From: an uncultured Bifidobacterium sp.
GTDB taxonomy: Bacteria; Actinomycetota; Actinomycetes; Actinomycetales; Bifidobacteriaceae
Assembly: GCF_949292005.1 (NCBI RefSeq)
Contig: NZ_CASEXV010000090.1
Location: forward strand, 10,281 to 74,280
Reading direction: 5' to 3'
DNA: 64,000 bases
Shown here: piece by piece, positions 1 to 7,741 of the stretch
Numbering within the stretch: the stretch's first letter is position 1
Layout of the letters: each line of letters opens with the position of its first letter
Notes under the pieces: model-generated
What the model saw: the letters and a program-made list of their open reading frames with translations, nothing else
Told to the model about the DNA's origin: nothing
Database searches by the model: none
Position numbers and translations under genes: made by a program

Positions 1-576
1 GCGGTAGTCGCCGATGATCCGTCCACGGCCATACGCGTCGGGCAGACCCGTGAGGATCTTGTTGTGACGGGCGACTTTGATGCGCTTGGTGTAGACGCCG
101 AAGACCCCGTCGTTGTGCGTCTTGCGGTATTTGGTGAAGATCTTTTTGATCTCGGGATCAGGCTGCTTGCCGGCCTCGATGATGGCCTGCTCCACCATGC
201 GCCATCCGCCGTTCGGCATCATCGCGCGTTTGCAGGGCACATCGGTCTGGAGTCCGACGATCACGTTGTCGACATCGGGGCTATCGATGTATCCGGCGGG
301 GAAGGCGTCGATTCCGGCGGGGGTGTGGGTGTCGACGTCATACACGCGCTGCCTGCGCTCCACTGCCAGATAGTTGTCATCAAGATATTTCCACAGATGT
401 CGGGTTTTGTCCGTGGCATCCGCGAGGAACGACTCGTCGCCGTCATAGGGCGTGTAGTTCTTCTGGATGAAATCACGCACATCAATATCGTTCTGCCAGT
501 GTCCTTCGGAGAAACCCTTCCAAGCCTCGGCCTGAAGTTCTTCGGCGGTGGGGGCGGCTACGTCAGCAGCGGTCAT
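1..576 (-). CDS. pflB: Formate C-acetyltransferase (pyruvate formate-lyase), N-terminal part
   Basis: The first 192 codons of a glycyl-radical enzyme that converts pyruvate and CoA to acetyl-CoA and formate in the cytoplasm, the anaerobic end branch of fermentation. The protein starts MTAADVAAPTAEELQ and continues with residues typical of bifidobacterial PFL (WKGFSEGHWQNDIDVRDFI, then the NGGWRM stretch near residue 130). The start is ATG at 576 with AAGGAG seven bases upstream. The gene runs off the left edge, so the catalytic cysteines and glycyl-radical loop are outside the window. A promoter and a CRP-like site lie upstream. Family assignment is firm; the remainder cannot be seen. Confidence 0.93.
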   Translation of the reverse strand, partial: MTAADVAAPTAEELQAEAWKGFSEGHWQNDIDVRDFIQKNYTPYDGDESFLADATDKTRHLWKYLDDNYLAVERRQRVYDVDTHTPAGIDAFPAGYIDSPDVDNVIVGLQTDVPCKRAMMPNGGWRMVEQAIIEAGKQPDPEIKKIFTKYRKTHNDGVFGVYTKRIKVARHNKILTGLPDAYGRGRIIGDYR

Positions 577-627
577 AATCACTCCTTGCGTACACGACGA
601 CGCCTCTTTACGTCGCCATAACACAAG

Positions 628-633
628 ATTCTA
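628..633 (-). promoter_or_regulatory. Candidate -10 element of pflB
   Basis: On the minus strand this reads TAGAAT, about 50 bases before the pflB start codon. No convincing -35 hexamer lies 16-18 bases upstream, which would fit an activator-dependent promoter using the CRP-like site at 667-682. Assigned by eye only. Confidence 0.4.
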
Positions 634-666
634 GCGAATAGTAGATAGCCGTGCCCGCCCATGCAA

Positions 667-682
667 CGTGAGCTATATCACA
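667..682. promoter_or_regulatory. CRP/GlxR-like operator upstream of pflB
   Basis: The sequence CGTGAGCTATATCACA fits the actinobacterial GlxR/CRP pattern TGTGANNTANNTCACA at all but the first base. Its centre is roughly 50 bases upstream of the start site predicted from the TAGAAT element, a common activator position. The pattern is seen directly; binding by a bifidobacterial CRP-family protein is inference. Confidence 0.45.
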
Positions 683-758
683 CTATGAGGTCACACAGGT
701 CCAGAAAGTACGGGCGTGTCCCGTCGCGGGCCTCGCGGGCCCACTCCCAAGGTCCGGG

Positions 759-953
759 TCACCGTCCCCGGCCCCAGTCTTTCCATTGGGCGTCCTGCTG
801 ATCCCATGTGAGGTTACGCTCTCGGACTATCTTCCACGCGCGTAAAGCCTCCTCCCGCGAATCATATGGGCCCATCCGCTGATCGACCGGAGACTGGGGA
901 CCCTGCTCGGGCTCCTCGGTGACGGTGTTGAAATACCATCTGGTGTCTGCCAT
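759..953 (-). CDS. Conserved actinobacterial small protein (64 aa)
   Basis: A 64-residue acidic protein, MADTRWYFNTVTEEPEQG onward, with the pattern W-Y-F-N-T...GP.SP...RMGPY.SREEA...W that I recognise from a family of short actinobacterial proteins, sometimes mislabelled as SPOR-domain protein or methionine aminopeptidase. No catalytic motif, signal peptide or membrane segment is visible. ATG at 953 is preferred to ATG at 962 because AGGAAGG lies at normal distance from 953 but abuts 962. It stands alone between nadE and pflB on the minus strand. Function unknown. Confidence 0.75.
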   Translation of the reverse strand: MADTRWYFNTVTEEPEQGPQSPVDQRMGPYDSREEALRAWKIVRERNLTWDQQDAQWKDWGRGR

Positions 954-1084
954 ATTCCCCATCCTTCCTCATGCCATCGCTTCCCGCGTCCGGGTCCTCC
1001 ACAGGATGAAAGATCAAGCCCACACGGAGACATCGACGGCCACGCCCGGAGTCGTGTCGCATCGTCCCGCGACGGAATCGGGCG

Positions 1085-2782
1085 CTACTCGCGGAACGCG
1101 CTTGTTATGGGCAGCCGGCGGTCGCGCCCAAACGCCAACGCCGTGACCTTGGGACCCAGCGGGTACTGCCGGCGTTTCCATTCGGCACGATCGACAAGCC
1201 GCATCACGGTATCGACGGTATCGGCGTCAAAGCCATCCGCGAGAAGATCGGCCCGACCGTGCGCATGCTCAATGTACGCGGCAAGCACCTTGTCCAGCAC
1301 CGCATAATCGGGAAGCGAATCGGAATCCTTCTGCCCCGGACGCAGCTCGGCACTGGGCGGCTTCGTGATCGAGCTCTCGGGGATAACAAGTCCGGAGGGA
1401 TCCACCGGACGGATGGACACCGCGCCGCGCGACGACGGAAGCGCTCCCCCGACGCCGATGCCACGCGACGCCGCCTTGTTGCGCCAGCGCGACAGCTCCC
1501 AGACACGTGTTTTCAGAAGGTCCTTGATGGGGGCGTAGCCCCCGACCGCGTCACCATAGATGGTCGAATACCCGCAGGCGAGCTCGGACTTGTTCCCCGT
1601 CGCCAACGCGAGCAGCCCCCGGGAGTTCGAAAAGGCCATGACGATGACTCCACGAATGCGCGCCTGAAGGTTCTCCTCGGCAACACCCTCGAGGTGGAGC
1701 TCTCCTTGGAACGCGGTGAACAGCGGCTCGATCGGCCGCACATCCAACGAAGCGCCGATGAGTCCGGCCAGGACGGCGGCATCGTCGCGTGAGCCATCCG
1801 ATGAATACATGCTCGGCATCGATATGCCATGCACGTTCTCCCCTCCACAGGCATCGGCCGCCATGACCGCCACCAAAGCGGAGTCGATGCCCCCGGAAAG
1901 CCCCAGACAGACCCCCTCGAAATGGTTCTTGCGCATGTAGTCGCGCAATCCCAACACGCACGCGAGGTAGACCTCCTCATCGGGATCAAGATCCGCCGCC
2001 ACCGGACCGTCGTGGGCGACGCCGCCGTCCGAGTCGACGCTCACATAGGACATATCCTCGACGAACATCGGCGAGCGCAAAACCACCTCGCCGGACACGT
2101 CGATGACGAAGCTCGCCCCATCGAACACCAGGTCGTCCTGACCTCCCACCTGATTGACATACACAACCGGGGCGCCGACCTCCGCACCTCGACGGCGGGC
2201 GATGTCGAGGCGCGTGTGCGTCTTACCCTCCTCATACGGCGAGCCGTTGATGGTGACGAGAACGTCGACCCCCCGTCCGGCCAATTCGGCGACCGGTCCG
2301 CCGTCCTGCCAGATGTCCTCGCAGACGGCCACCCCCACCCGAACGCCCTTGATGTCAAGAACCAGACAACGGTCGCCCGGCGAGAATATGCGGAACTCGT
2401 CGAAAACACCGTAGTTGGGAAGGAAATGCTTGTCATAGGCCGCCCAAACGACTCCGTCATGCAGAACGACGAGCCTGTTGCGGGGCTTGTCGTTCCCGTG
2501 GTCGGTTCCCACCGTTCCCGCTATGACGTAGAGATCGCCGAGACCCTCGCCTCTCAGACATGCCGCGACCTCGTTCGCCTTGTCCCACGCGGCGCGGCGG
2601 AATGTGCCCCGCAGAGCGAGATCCTCAATCGGATATCCCGTCAACGTCATCTCGGGAAACACGACGACATTGGCTCCACCATCGTGCGCACGGCGGCTGT
2701 ATTCGAGAATCATGCGGGCGTTCCCGGAAAGGTCCCCCACACAGGTGTCGATCTGGGCGAGGGCGAGGCGTATCTGAGTCAT
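1085..2782 (-). CDS. nadE: Glutamine-dependent NAD+ synthetase
   Basis: Makes NAD+ from deamido-NAD+ using ATP and glutamine, the last step of NAD synthesis. At 565 aa it is the two-domain form. The N-terminal nitrilase-type glutaminase (about residues 1-260) shows the Glu (FPEMTLTGYP), Lys (YDKHFLPNYG) and Cys (VAVCEDIW) triad. The C-terminal synthetase shows the ATP-binding P-loop SGGIDSALVA and GNKSELACGYSTIYGD. The ATG at 2782 is needed to keep the first nitrilase strand. GGAGG sits only one base before it, while TAGACT ends six bases before it, so initiation may be leaderless (inference). It lies 88 bases downstream of metI and may be read from the met operon or its own promoter. Confidence 0.95.
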   Translation of the reverse strand: MTQIRLALAQIDTCVGDLSGNARMILEYSRRAHDGGANVVVFPEMTLTGYPIEDLALRGTFRRAAWDKANEVAACLRGEGLGDLYVIAGTVGTDHGNDKPRNRLVVLHDGVVWAAYDKHFLPNYGVFDEFRIFSPGDRCLVLDIKGVRVGVAVCEDIWQDGGPVAELAGRGVDVLVTINGSPYEEGKTHTRLDIARRRGAEVGAPVVYVNQVGGQDDLVFDGASFVIDVSGEVVLRSPMFVEDMSYVSVDSDGGVAHDGPVAADLDPDEEVYLACVLGLRDYMRKNHFEGVCLGLSGGIDSALVAVMAADACGGENVHGISMPSMYSSDGSRDDAAVLAGLIGASLDVRPIEPLFTAFQGELHLEGVAEENLQARIRGVIVMAFSNSRGLLALATGNKSELACGYSTIYGDAVGGYAPIKDLLKTRVWELSRWRNKAASRGIGVGGALPSSRGAVSIRPVDPSGLVIPESSITKPPSAELRPGQKDSDSLPDYAVLDKVLAAYIEHAHGRADLLADGFDADTVDTVMRLVDRAEWKRRQYPLGPKVTALAFGRDRRLPITSAFRE

Positions 2783-2870
2783 TCCTCCAGTCTAGTTCCA
2801 GGTCTGGTTACGGCCGTCTGGCTTCCTGCAGCCGAACCGTCCCGCGCAAAGGCGACCTCGTGGCGCCCTC

Positions 2871-3572
2871 CTAGCGCCGACGCTTAAGAACATGCTTCGC
2901 GAGTGCGTTGGCCACCGCCTGCACGACCTGCACGAGGGCGATCATGATCACCACCGCCGACCACGTGACGGTCTGGTCGAACTTCTGATACCCGTAGGCG
3001 ATCGCGAAGTTTCCCAACCCGCCACCCCCGATGTATCCGGCCATCGCCGACATGTCGAGGACCCCGATGAACAGGAAGGCGTAAGCGAGTATCAACGGCC
3101 CCAACGCCTCGGGGATCAGCACCGTGCGGATGATCGTGAACGTCGACGCGCCCATGGAACGCGCGGCCTCGATGACCCCCGGGTCGACGGGCACCAGATT
3201 CTGCTCGACCAAGCGCGATGTGACCACCGTGCACATGACCGACATCGGGAATATGGCCGCGGCGGTTCCGATCGATGTGCCGATGACCTTGATGGTCAGC
3301 GGCTGCATGGCGGCGAGGAAGATGATGAAGGGAATCGGGCGGATCACGTTCACCAACACGTCCAGAACACGATACAGAACCGGATTCTCAAACAGGCTTC
3401 CCGGCCTTGCTCCATACAGCACCACACCGAGAACAAGACCAAGGAAGCCGCCGATCAGCAGGGTGACAAGAACCATCTCCAGAGTCTGCGCCACGGATTC
3501 GGCGAGCAGCGGACGGAGAACCGTCCAATCGGATTTACCGGCCAACACGGCCGTCGTCGTCCACATGCTCAT
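2871..3572 (-). CDS. metI: Methionine ABC transporter permease MetI
   Basis: A 233-residue inner-membrane permease of the methionine uptake (MetNIQ) family, with about five hydrophobic segments and the cytoplasmic EAA loop around ARSMGASTFTIIRTVLIPEALG, which docks on the MetN ATPase. The C-terminal GGGGLGNFAIAYGYQKFD stretch is typical of MetI. The start overlaps the metN stop in an ATGA arrangement, indicating translational coupling. Substrate is most likely L- or D-methionine, judged from the MetN NIL domain and the MetQ-type binding protein in the same cluster. Confidence 0.93.
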   Translation of the reverse strand: MSMWTTTAVLAGKSDWTVLRPLLAESVAQTLEMVLVTLLIGGFLGLVLGVVLYGARPGSLFENPVLYRVLDVLVNVIRPIPFIIFLAAMQPLTIKVIGTSIGTAAAIFPMSVMCTVVTSRLVEQNLVPVDPGVIEAARSMGASTFTIIRTVLIPEALGPLILAYAFLFIGVLDMSAMAGYIGGGGLGNFAIAYGYQKFDQTVTWSAVVIMIALVQVVQAVANALAKHVLKRRR

Positions 3573-4705
3573 CGTGAGCCTCCCCTCGACGACGCGGCAA
3601 GAGCCGCATCATAGGACACCGGTTTTCCCGCGGTGCCGAAGTCCACCACATCGCTGCCGTCACGCAACGCCGAGAGAAACTCGTCGAAACGCGGATTCGC
3701 GTCATCGAACTCATAGGTGATCGCGCCGATGGCTGAGCCGCCCACGGTGTCCATCCCGCCGTACACCAGACCGCTGTCGATGCCATACCGCGAGATCAAA
3801 GCCGACACGTTCTGCCCCGAGGCCCTTACGGCTGGTGAGCCTGCGCGGGCGGGGACGTCACGCTGCCGGACAAGAACGCTGACGATTCTCCCCGACCATT
3901 CGCCATGCAGTCGGGACACGCGGTCCTCATCCGGGAGTCCGGATATGGCGGTGGCGATGAACCGCCGTGTGACATCCTGCTCGGGTGCCGCGAAAACGTC
4001 GTACACGGTTCCGGTTTCGACTATGCGCCCCGAACTCATCACCGCCACCTTGTCGGCGATGCGCTGCACGACGTTCATCTGATGGGTGATCACCACGATT
4101 GTGATTCCCAACTGCTCGTTCACCCTTTTTAGCAGGTCCAGCACCTCGGATGTGGTCTCCGGATCCAGAGCGCTTGTGGCCTCATCGGCGAGCAGGATTT
4201 TGGGATTGGTGGCGAGGGCCCGCGCGATTCCCACCCTTTGCTTCTGCCCTCCGGACAGCTGTGAGGGGTAGCTGTCCGCGTGGTCCTCCAGACCCACGAA
4301 TCTGAGAAGCTCGCTCACACGTTTGGTCTGGTAGTCCTTCCGCCAATGATCGAGCTGCAGCGGATAGGCGATGTTCTGTGCCACCGTTTTCGTGGAGAAC
4401 AGGTTGAACTGCTGGAATATCATGCCGATCTTCATCTGTATCGGCCTGAGCCTCGACTCCCCAAGACCGTCGACGCGCGTCCCCAACACGGTGACGGATC
4501 CGGATGTGGGGCGCTCCAACGCGTTGATCATGCGCACAAGAGTCGACTTTCCCGCTCCGGAGTATCCGATGATGCCGAAGATGTCGCCGCGGCCGATGTC
4601 CAGACTCACGTCATCGACGGCCCGGGTGACGCCTCCGCCGTCTCCACCCGAGCGTCGCCGGTATTCCTTCACCACATGATCGAAGGTGATGATCGACTCT
4701 GACAT
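3569..4705 (-). CDS. metN: Methionine ABC transporter ATP-binding protein MetN
   Basis: The 378-aa ATPase of the methionine importer. It shows Walker A (GYSGAGKSTLVR), Q-loop (IFQQFNLFSTKTV), signature (LSGGQKQRVGIARAL), Walker B (ILLADEATSALD) and H-loop (VVITHQMNV). After about residue 270 comes a C-terminal NIL-type domain (roughly residues 290-370), known in MetN to bind methionine and inhibit transport allosterically. ATG at 4705 is chosen over the longer frame because AAAGGTGG precedes it and the family starts here. The stop overlaps the metI start by four bases. metQ lies upstream across a 178-base gap. Confidence 0.94.
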   Translation of the reverse strand: MSESIITFDHVVKEYRRRSGGDGGGVTRAVDDVSLDIGRGDIFGIIGYSGAGKSTLVRMINALERPTSGSVTVLGTRVDGLGESRLRPIQMKIGMIFQQFNLFSTKTVAQNIAYPLQLDHWRKDYQTKRVSELLRFVGLEDHADSYPSQLSGGQKQRVGIARALATNPKILLADEATSALDPETTSEVLDLLKRVNEQLGITIVVITHQMNVVQRIADKVAVMSSGRIVETGTVYDVFAAPEQDVTRRFIATAISGLPDEDRVSRLHGEWSGRIVSVLVRQRDVPARAGSPAVRASGQNVSALISRYGIDSGLVYGGMDTVGGSAIGAITYEFDDANPRFDEFLSALRDGSDVVDFGTAGKPVSYDAALAASSRGGSR

Positions 4706-4883
4706 ACGCCACCTTTTCCACTCTGCCGGTCGCACTGTGCTCCCCCGGGATTCCGCGGGCTCCGGACGGTTCGCGCCGCATACCGCCGCACGAATCGAAC
4801 AGAGCCCGATATACCCGATGCTCACGACCACCCGGCGTCAGGACCCCAGCCGCTTATGGCCCGCAGCAAACCCGTCAAGCCCG
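4706..4883. other. metQ-metN intergenic gap
   Basis: 178 bases between the metQ stop and metN start. I see no coding sequence, strong hairpin or clear promoter. The gap may hold a weak processing or attenuation site that separates the high-copy binding protein from the permease genes, but nothing in the sequence proves it. Confidence 0.3.
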
Positions 4884-5897
4884 TCAGGACTGGGACCGGA
4901 CCTGCTTCTCGATCTGAGCGAGATACGTCTGCAGCTGCTTGGCCGTGAAGTCGGAGGCCGACACCGCGGTTCCGTTGGACTGGGCGTTAAGCTTCGTGAA
5001 CACGCTCTTCGACTGGGCGATCTTCACCAGCTTCAGATAGGTGGGATTGTCGGCGTCGGCCTTCCGTGCCACGAACACGTTGATGTAGGGTCTGGCCTCC
5101 TTGCTCTCCGCGTCATCCTGGTATATCGAATCGGTGAGTTTAAGACCTGCATCCGCCACATAGTCGTTGTTGATGACTCCCGCTGCCACTTTGGGATCCT
5201 TCAGGGCGTTGGCGACCTGCTCGGCCTTCAACGCAGTGACCTTGACCTTGGATTTCGACGTGTCGATGTCGGATGGCGTGGTGAACGCGGTCCAATCGCC
5301 CTTGAGCTTGACAAGTCCCGCCGCCTTGAGAACACCGATGGCCCGTGCCTGGTTCGTCTCATCGTTCGGGATGGCCACGGTCTGACCCTTCGCGATGTCC
5401 TTGACACTGCTGACCTTGCTGGAATACACGCCCAGGGGGAAGATGGCCGTGCCACCGATGGGCTGGAGGTCCTTGCTGTTCGTCACGTTGTAGTTCGCCA
5501 GATACAGAAGATGCTGGAATTCGTTGAGGTCGAGATCCCCCGAGTCGAGCGCCGGATTCTCGGAGGTGTAATCCTGGAAATCGACAAGCTTCACATAGAT
5601 GCCCGCGGCCTTCGCCTTCTTCGTGAACTCCACCCACTGCGGATCGGTCGCGCCGATCACACCTATCTTCACGGGATTCGCCTGCGATCCCTTCTCGGCC
5701 GTGGAATGCGCGCTTTTGTAGAACCGCACGCCGAAGAACACGGCGAGCACCACAAGCGCCGCGACGATGACCACGATCACTATGTTGCGGGCCGTGTGAT
5801 TGACTCTCACGGGCTCCTGCGGGTCGAACGGCGCCGGATTGCGAATTCCGTCGGGCTTCTGCCCGTCACCGCTCGTGTTGCTGCCTGGCTCCGTCAT
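4884..5897 (-). CDS. metQ: Methionine-binding protein MetQ/NlpA family, membrane-anchored
   Basis: The 337-aa extracytoplasmic binding protein of the methionine importer. The binding domain begins near residue 75 (PVKIGVIGATDPQW) and carries family stretches such as DFQDYTSENPALDSGDLDLNEFQHLLYL and AIPNDETNQARAI. Most MetQ proteins are lipoproteins, but this one has no lipobox cysteine. It has a hydrophilic N-terminus of about 37 residues and one membrane helix (about residues 38-58), so it is probably a type II anchored protein. ATG at 5897 follows AGGGAG at good spacing; the longer frame has no ribosome site. First gene of the met cluster. Confidence 0.9.
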   Translation of the reverse strand: MTEPGSNTSGDGQKPDGIRNPAPFDPQEPVRVNHTARNIVIVVIVAALVVLAVFFGVRFYKSAHSTAEKGSQANPVKIGVIGATDPQWVEFTKKAKAAGIYVKLVDFQDYTSENPALDSGDLDLNEFQHLLYLANYNVTNSKDLQPIGGTAIFPLGVYSSKVSSVKDIAKGQTVAIPNDETNQARAIGVLKAAGLVKLKGDWTAFTTPSDIDTSKSKVKVTALKAEQVANALKDPKVAAGVINNDYVADAGLKLTDSIYQDDAESKEARPYINVFVARKADADNPTYLKLVKIAQSKSVFTKLNAQSNGTAVSASDFTAKQLQTYLAQIEKQVRSQS

Positions 5898-6059
5898 GAT
5901 GATTCTCCCTCTTCCTTCGCTTTTCTCTCTTCTCGTCCAAACGCCGTCGCGATCCGCCGCGCTTCTCCTCGCGCGACGCATGCGGCCCGGCATGTCGACA
6001 ATCCATCACCATAATGCGACTTGGCCGGATGAGACGCGGATTTCGCGCAATCGGCTATT

Positions 6060-6087
6060 CATATTCGCTATATCCGGTGCAAATATG
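6060..6087. promoter_or_regulatory. Candidate operator dyad between metQ and the HAD gene
   Basis: Imperfect inverted repeat in an AT-rich patch: CATATTCGC (6060-6068) facing GCAAATATG (6079-6087), a 28-bp dyad with one mismatch per arm. It sits in the 260-base divergent region that must carry the metQ promoter and perhaps that of the HAD gene. The regulator is unknown. Confidence 0.35.
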
Positions 6088-6157
6088 GCGAAACCACGGG
6101 TCTGCGCCCTTCTTCGGCCATCACCCGTAGACTGGTCGCAGAACGAACAGGAGAACA

Positions 6158-7009
6158 ATGACACCCGATCTCTCATCCACTGGTTCTCATGCCGACGCGC
6201 TCCACGACACAGCACCCGACATCAAAGCGGCGTTCTTCGACATCGATGGCACGCTCACCAGCTTCGCCACGCACGAGATCCCCACATCGACGGTTCAGGC
6301 GCTGCATGCGCTGCAAGACCACGGGATCCGCATCTACATCTGCTCAGGTCGGGCGCCGTCGCACATGTCCGTGGTGCTCGACACGATGCCCGTGTCCTTC
6401 GACGGGATCGTCGCCATGAACGGCCAGTACTGCTTCGATGACTCCGGCTTTCTGGAGACGGAGTCCCTCGACCCGCACGACGTGGACGTCATCAACCGAT
6501 GGCTTGATGACCATCCCGATGTCGTCGCCAACTTCTGCGAAAGCGACTACGTGTATTTCAACCAGGTGACGGACACCATGCGCGCCACATGGAGGCAGCT
6601 GGGCAAAACCGCTCCCGCCGTGCACATCGACGACCCGCACGTCCGCACGCCGACCCATAGGACCTATCAGATCAGTCCCTATATCCCACCCTCCGCCGAA
6701 AAAGAGCTCACCTCCCTCTGCGCTCACACCACAGGGGTGCGCTGGCATCCCTCGTTCACCGACCTCATCCCCTCCGATGGAGGCAAACCCCGTGGAATCA
6801 AGCGTTTCGGGGACTGCTATGGCTTCAGCCATACGCAGACCATAGCCTTCGGAGACGGAGGCAACGACGCGACGATGCTCCGGTACGCGGGAATCGGGGT
6901 GGCCATGGGAAACGCCACCGCGGATGCGAAGGCAGCCGCTGACTACATCACGGATGATGTCGACCACAACGGCATCATGAACGCGCTCAGACACTTCGCG
7001 ATATTGTGA
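6158..7009 (+). CDS. HAD-superfamily hydrolase, Cof-type phosphatase
   Basis: A 283-aa cytoplasmic phosphatase of the Cof/YbiV type (HAD subfamily IIB). Motif I is FFDIDGTLTS with the nucleophile Asp near residue 28, motif II YICSGRAPS, a Lys in GGKPRGIKRF, and motif IV AFGDGGNDATML. Between them lies the alpha/beta cap of about 100 residues. Substrates of this group are usually sugar phosphates or cofactor phosphates and cannot be told from sequence. ATG at 6158 follows AGGAGAAC. It is divergent from metQ and 59 bases before the cyclophilin gene, with which it may be co-transcribed. Confidence 0.88.
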   Translation: MTPDLSSTGSHADALHDTAPDIKAAFFDIDGTLTSFATHEIPTSTVQALHALQDHGIRIYICSGRAPSHMSVVLDTMPVSFDGIVAMNGQYCFDDSGFLETESLDPHDVDVINRWLDDHPDVVANFCESDYVYFNQVTDTMRATWRQLGKTAPAVHIDDPHVRTPTHRTYQISPYIPPSAEKELTSLCAHTTGVRWHPSFTDLIPSDGGKPRGIKRFGDCYGFSHTQTIAFGDGGNDATMLRYAGIGVAMGNATADAKAAADYITDDVDHNGIMNALRHFAIL

Positions 7010-7068
7010 TCGCGCCCCAGCGGGTCCCCCGTCCGTGCGAGTCGCACTGATATGAGACGATTGGACGC

Positions 7069-7605
7069 ATGACATCAACCATCATGCACACGTCCGAAGG
7101 CGACATCGCCATCAACCTCTTCGACGACAAGGCCCCCACCACGGTAGAGAACTTCCTTGGTCTGGCCGATGGATCCAAGGAGTGGACCGATCCCGCCACA
7201 GGCGAGACTTCCCATGAGCCCTTCTACGATGGCCTGATCTTCCATCGCGTGATCAAGGATTTCATGGTCCAGGGCGGATGCCCACTCGGAACCGGAACCG
7301 GCGGCCCTGGCTACGACTTCGATGACGAGATCTCCACGAATCTCACCTTCGACCGCCCCTACCTGTTGGCGATGGCGAACGCCGGGCTGCGCCGTGGCCG
7401 CGACGGGCGGGCCCACGGAACGAACGGATCGCAGTTCTTCATCACGACCGTGGCGACCCCGTGGCTTAATGGTCACCACACCATCTTCGGAGAGGTGGCC
7501 GACGACGCGTCCAAGGCTGTAGTCGCGCGAATCGACGCGGTTCCCACCGACCGTTCCGACCGTCCACTGGAACCCGTCGGAATCCTCGGAATCGACGTCC
7601 TCTAG
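7069..7605 (+). CDS. Cyclophilin-type peptidyl-prolyl cis-trans isomerase
   Basis: A 178-aa cytoplasmic proline isomerase. It lacks a signal peptide and shows the cyclophilin core: TVENFLGLADG, FYDGLIFHRVIKDFMVQGGCPLGTG (active-site Arg, Phe, Met and Gln in this stretch), MANAGLRRGRDGRAHGTNGSQFFIT and LNGHHTIFGEV. The ribosome site is weak. It may share a transcript with the HAD gene 59 bases upstream. It ends facing rel. Confidence 0.95.
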   Translation: MTSTIMHTSEGDIAINLFDDKAPTTVENFLGLADGSKEWTDPATGETSHEPFYDGLIFHRVIKDFMVQGGCPLGTGTGGPGYDFDDEISTNLTFDRPYLLAMANAGLRRGRDGRAHGTNGSQFFITTVATPWLNGHHTIFGEVADDASKAVVARIDAVPTDRSDRPLEPVGILGIDVL

Positions 7606-7712
7606 AAGTCGTGGAAAACTCCGGGAAGGCAGGCCACTGCTTGGTTTGGCGAATAATCCGCTTGTGTGACTAACCGTCGCACGGAACGCCGACTAGATTG
7701 CAGATCCTGCCA

Positions 7713-7731
7713 CATCGGGGATCCTCCGATG
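7713..7731 (-). terminator. Candidate rel terminator hairpin
   Basis: CATCGG (7713-7718) and CCGATG (7726-7731) form a 6-bp stem with a 7-base loop, starting 11 bases past the rel stop. No T run follows, as is common in actinobacteria. Confidence 0.4.
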
Positions 7732-7741
7732 GGGGCCACGC

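Noticed and set aside
64..621. Plus-strand open frame opposite pflB
   Set aside because: The minus strand encodes clear pyruvate formate-lyase with a good ribosome site; the plus-strand translation has no family features.
1829..2887. 352-codon plus-strand frame opposite nadE
   Set aside because: It is the complement of an unmistakable NAD synthetase. Long antisense frames are expected in high-GC genes.
5898..6157. SAM riboswitch upstream of metQ
   Set aside because: I looked for conserved S-box core elements and found none; only the dyad remains.
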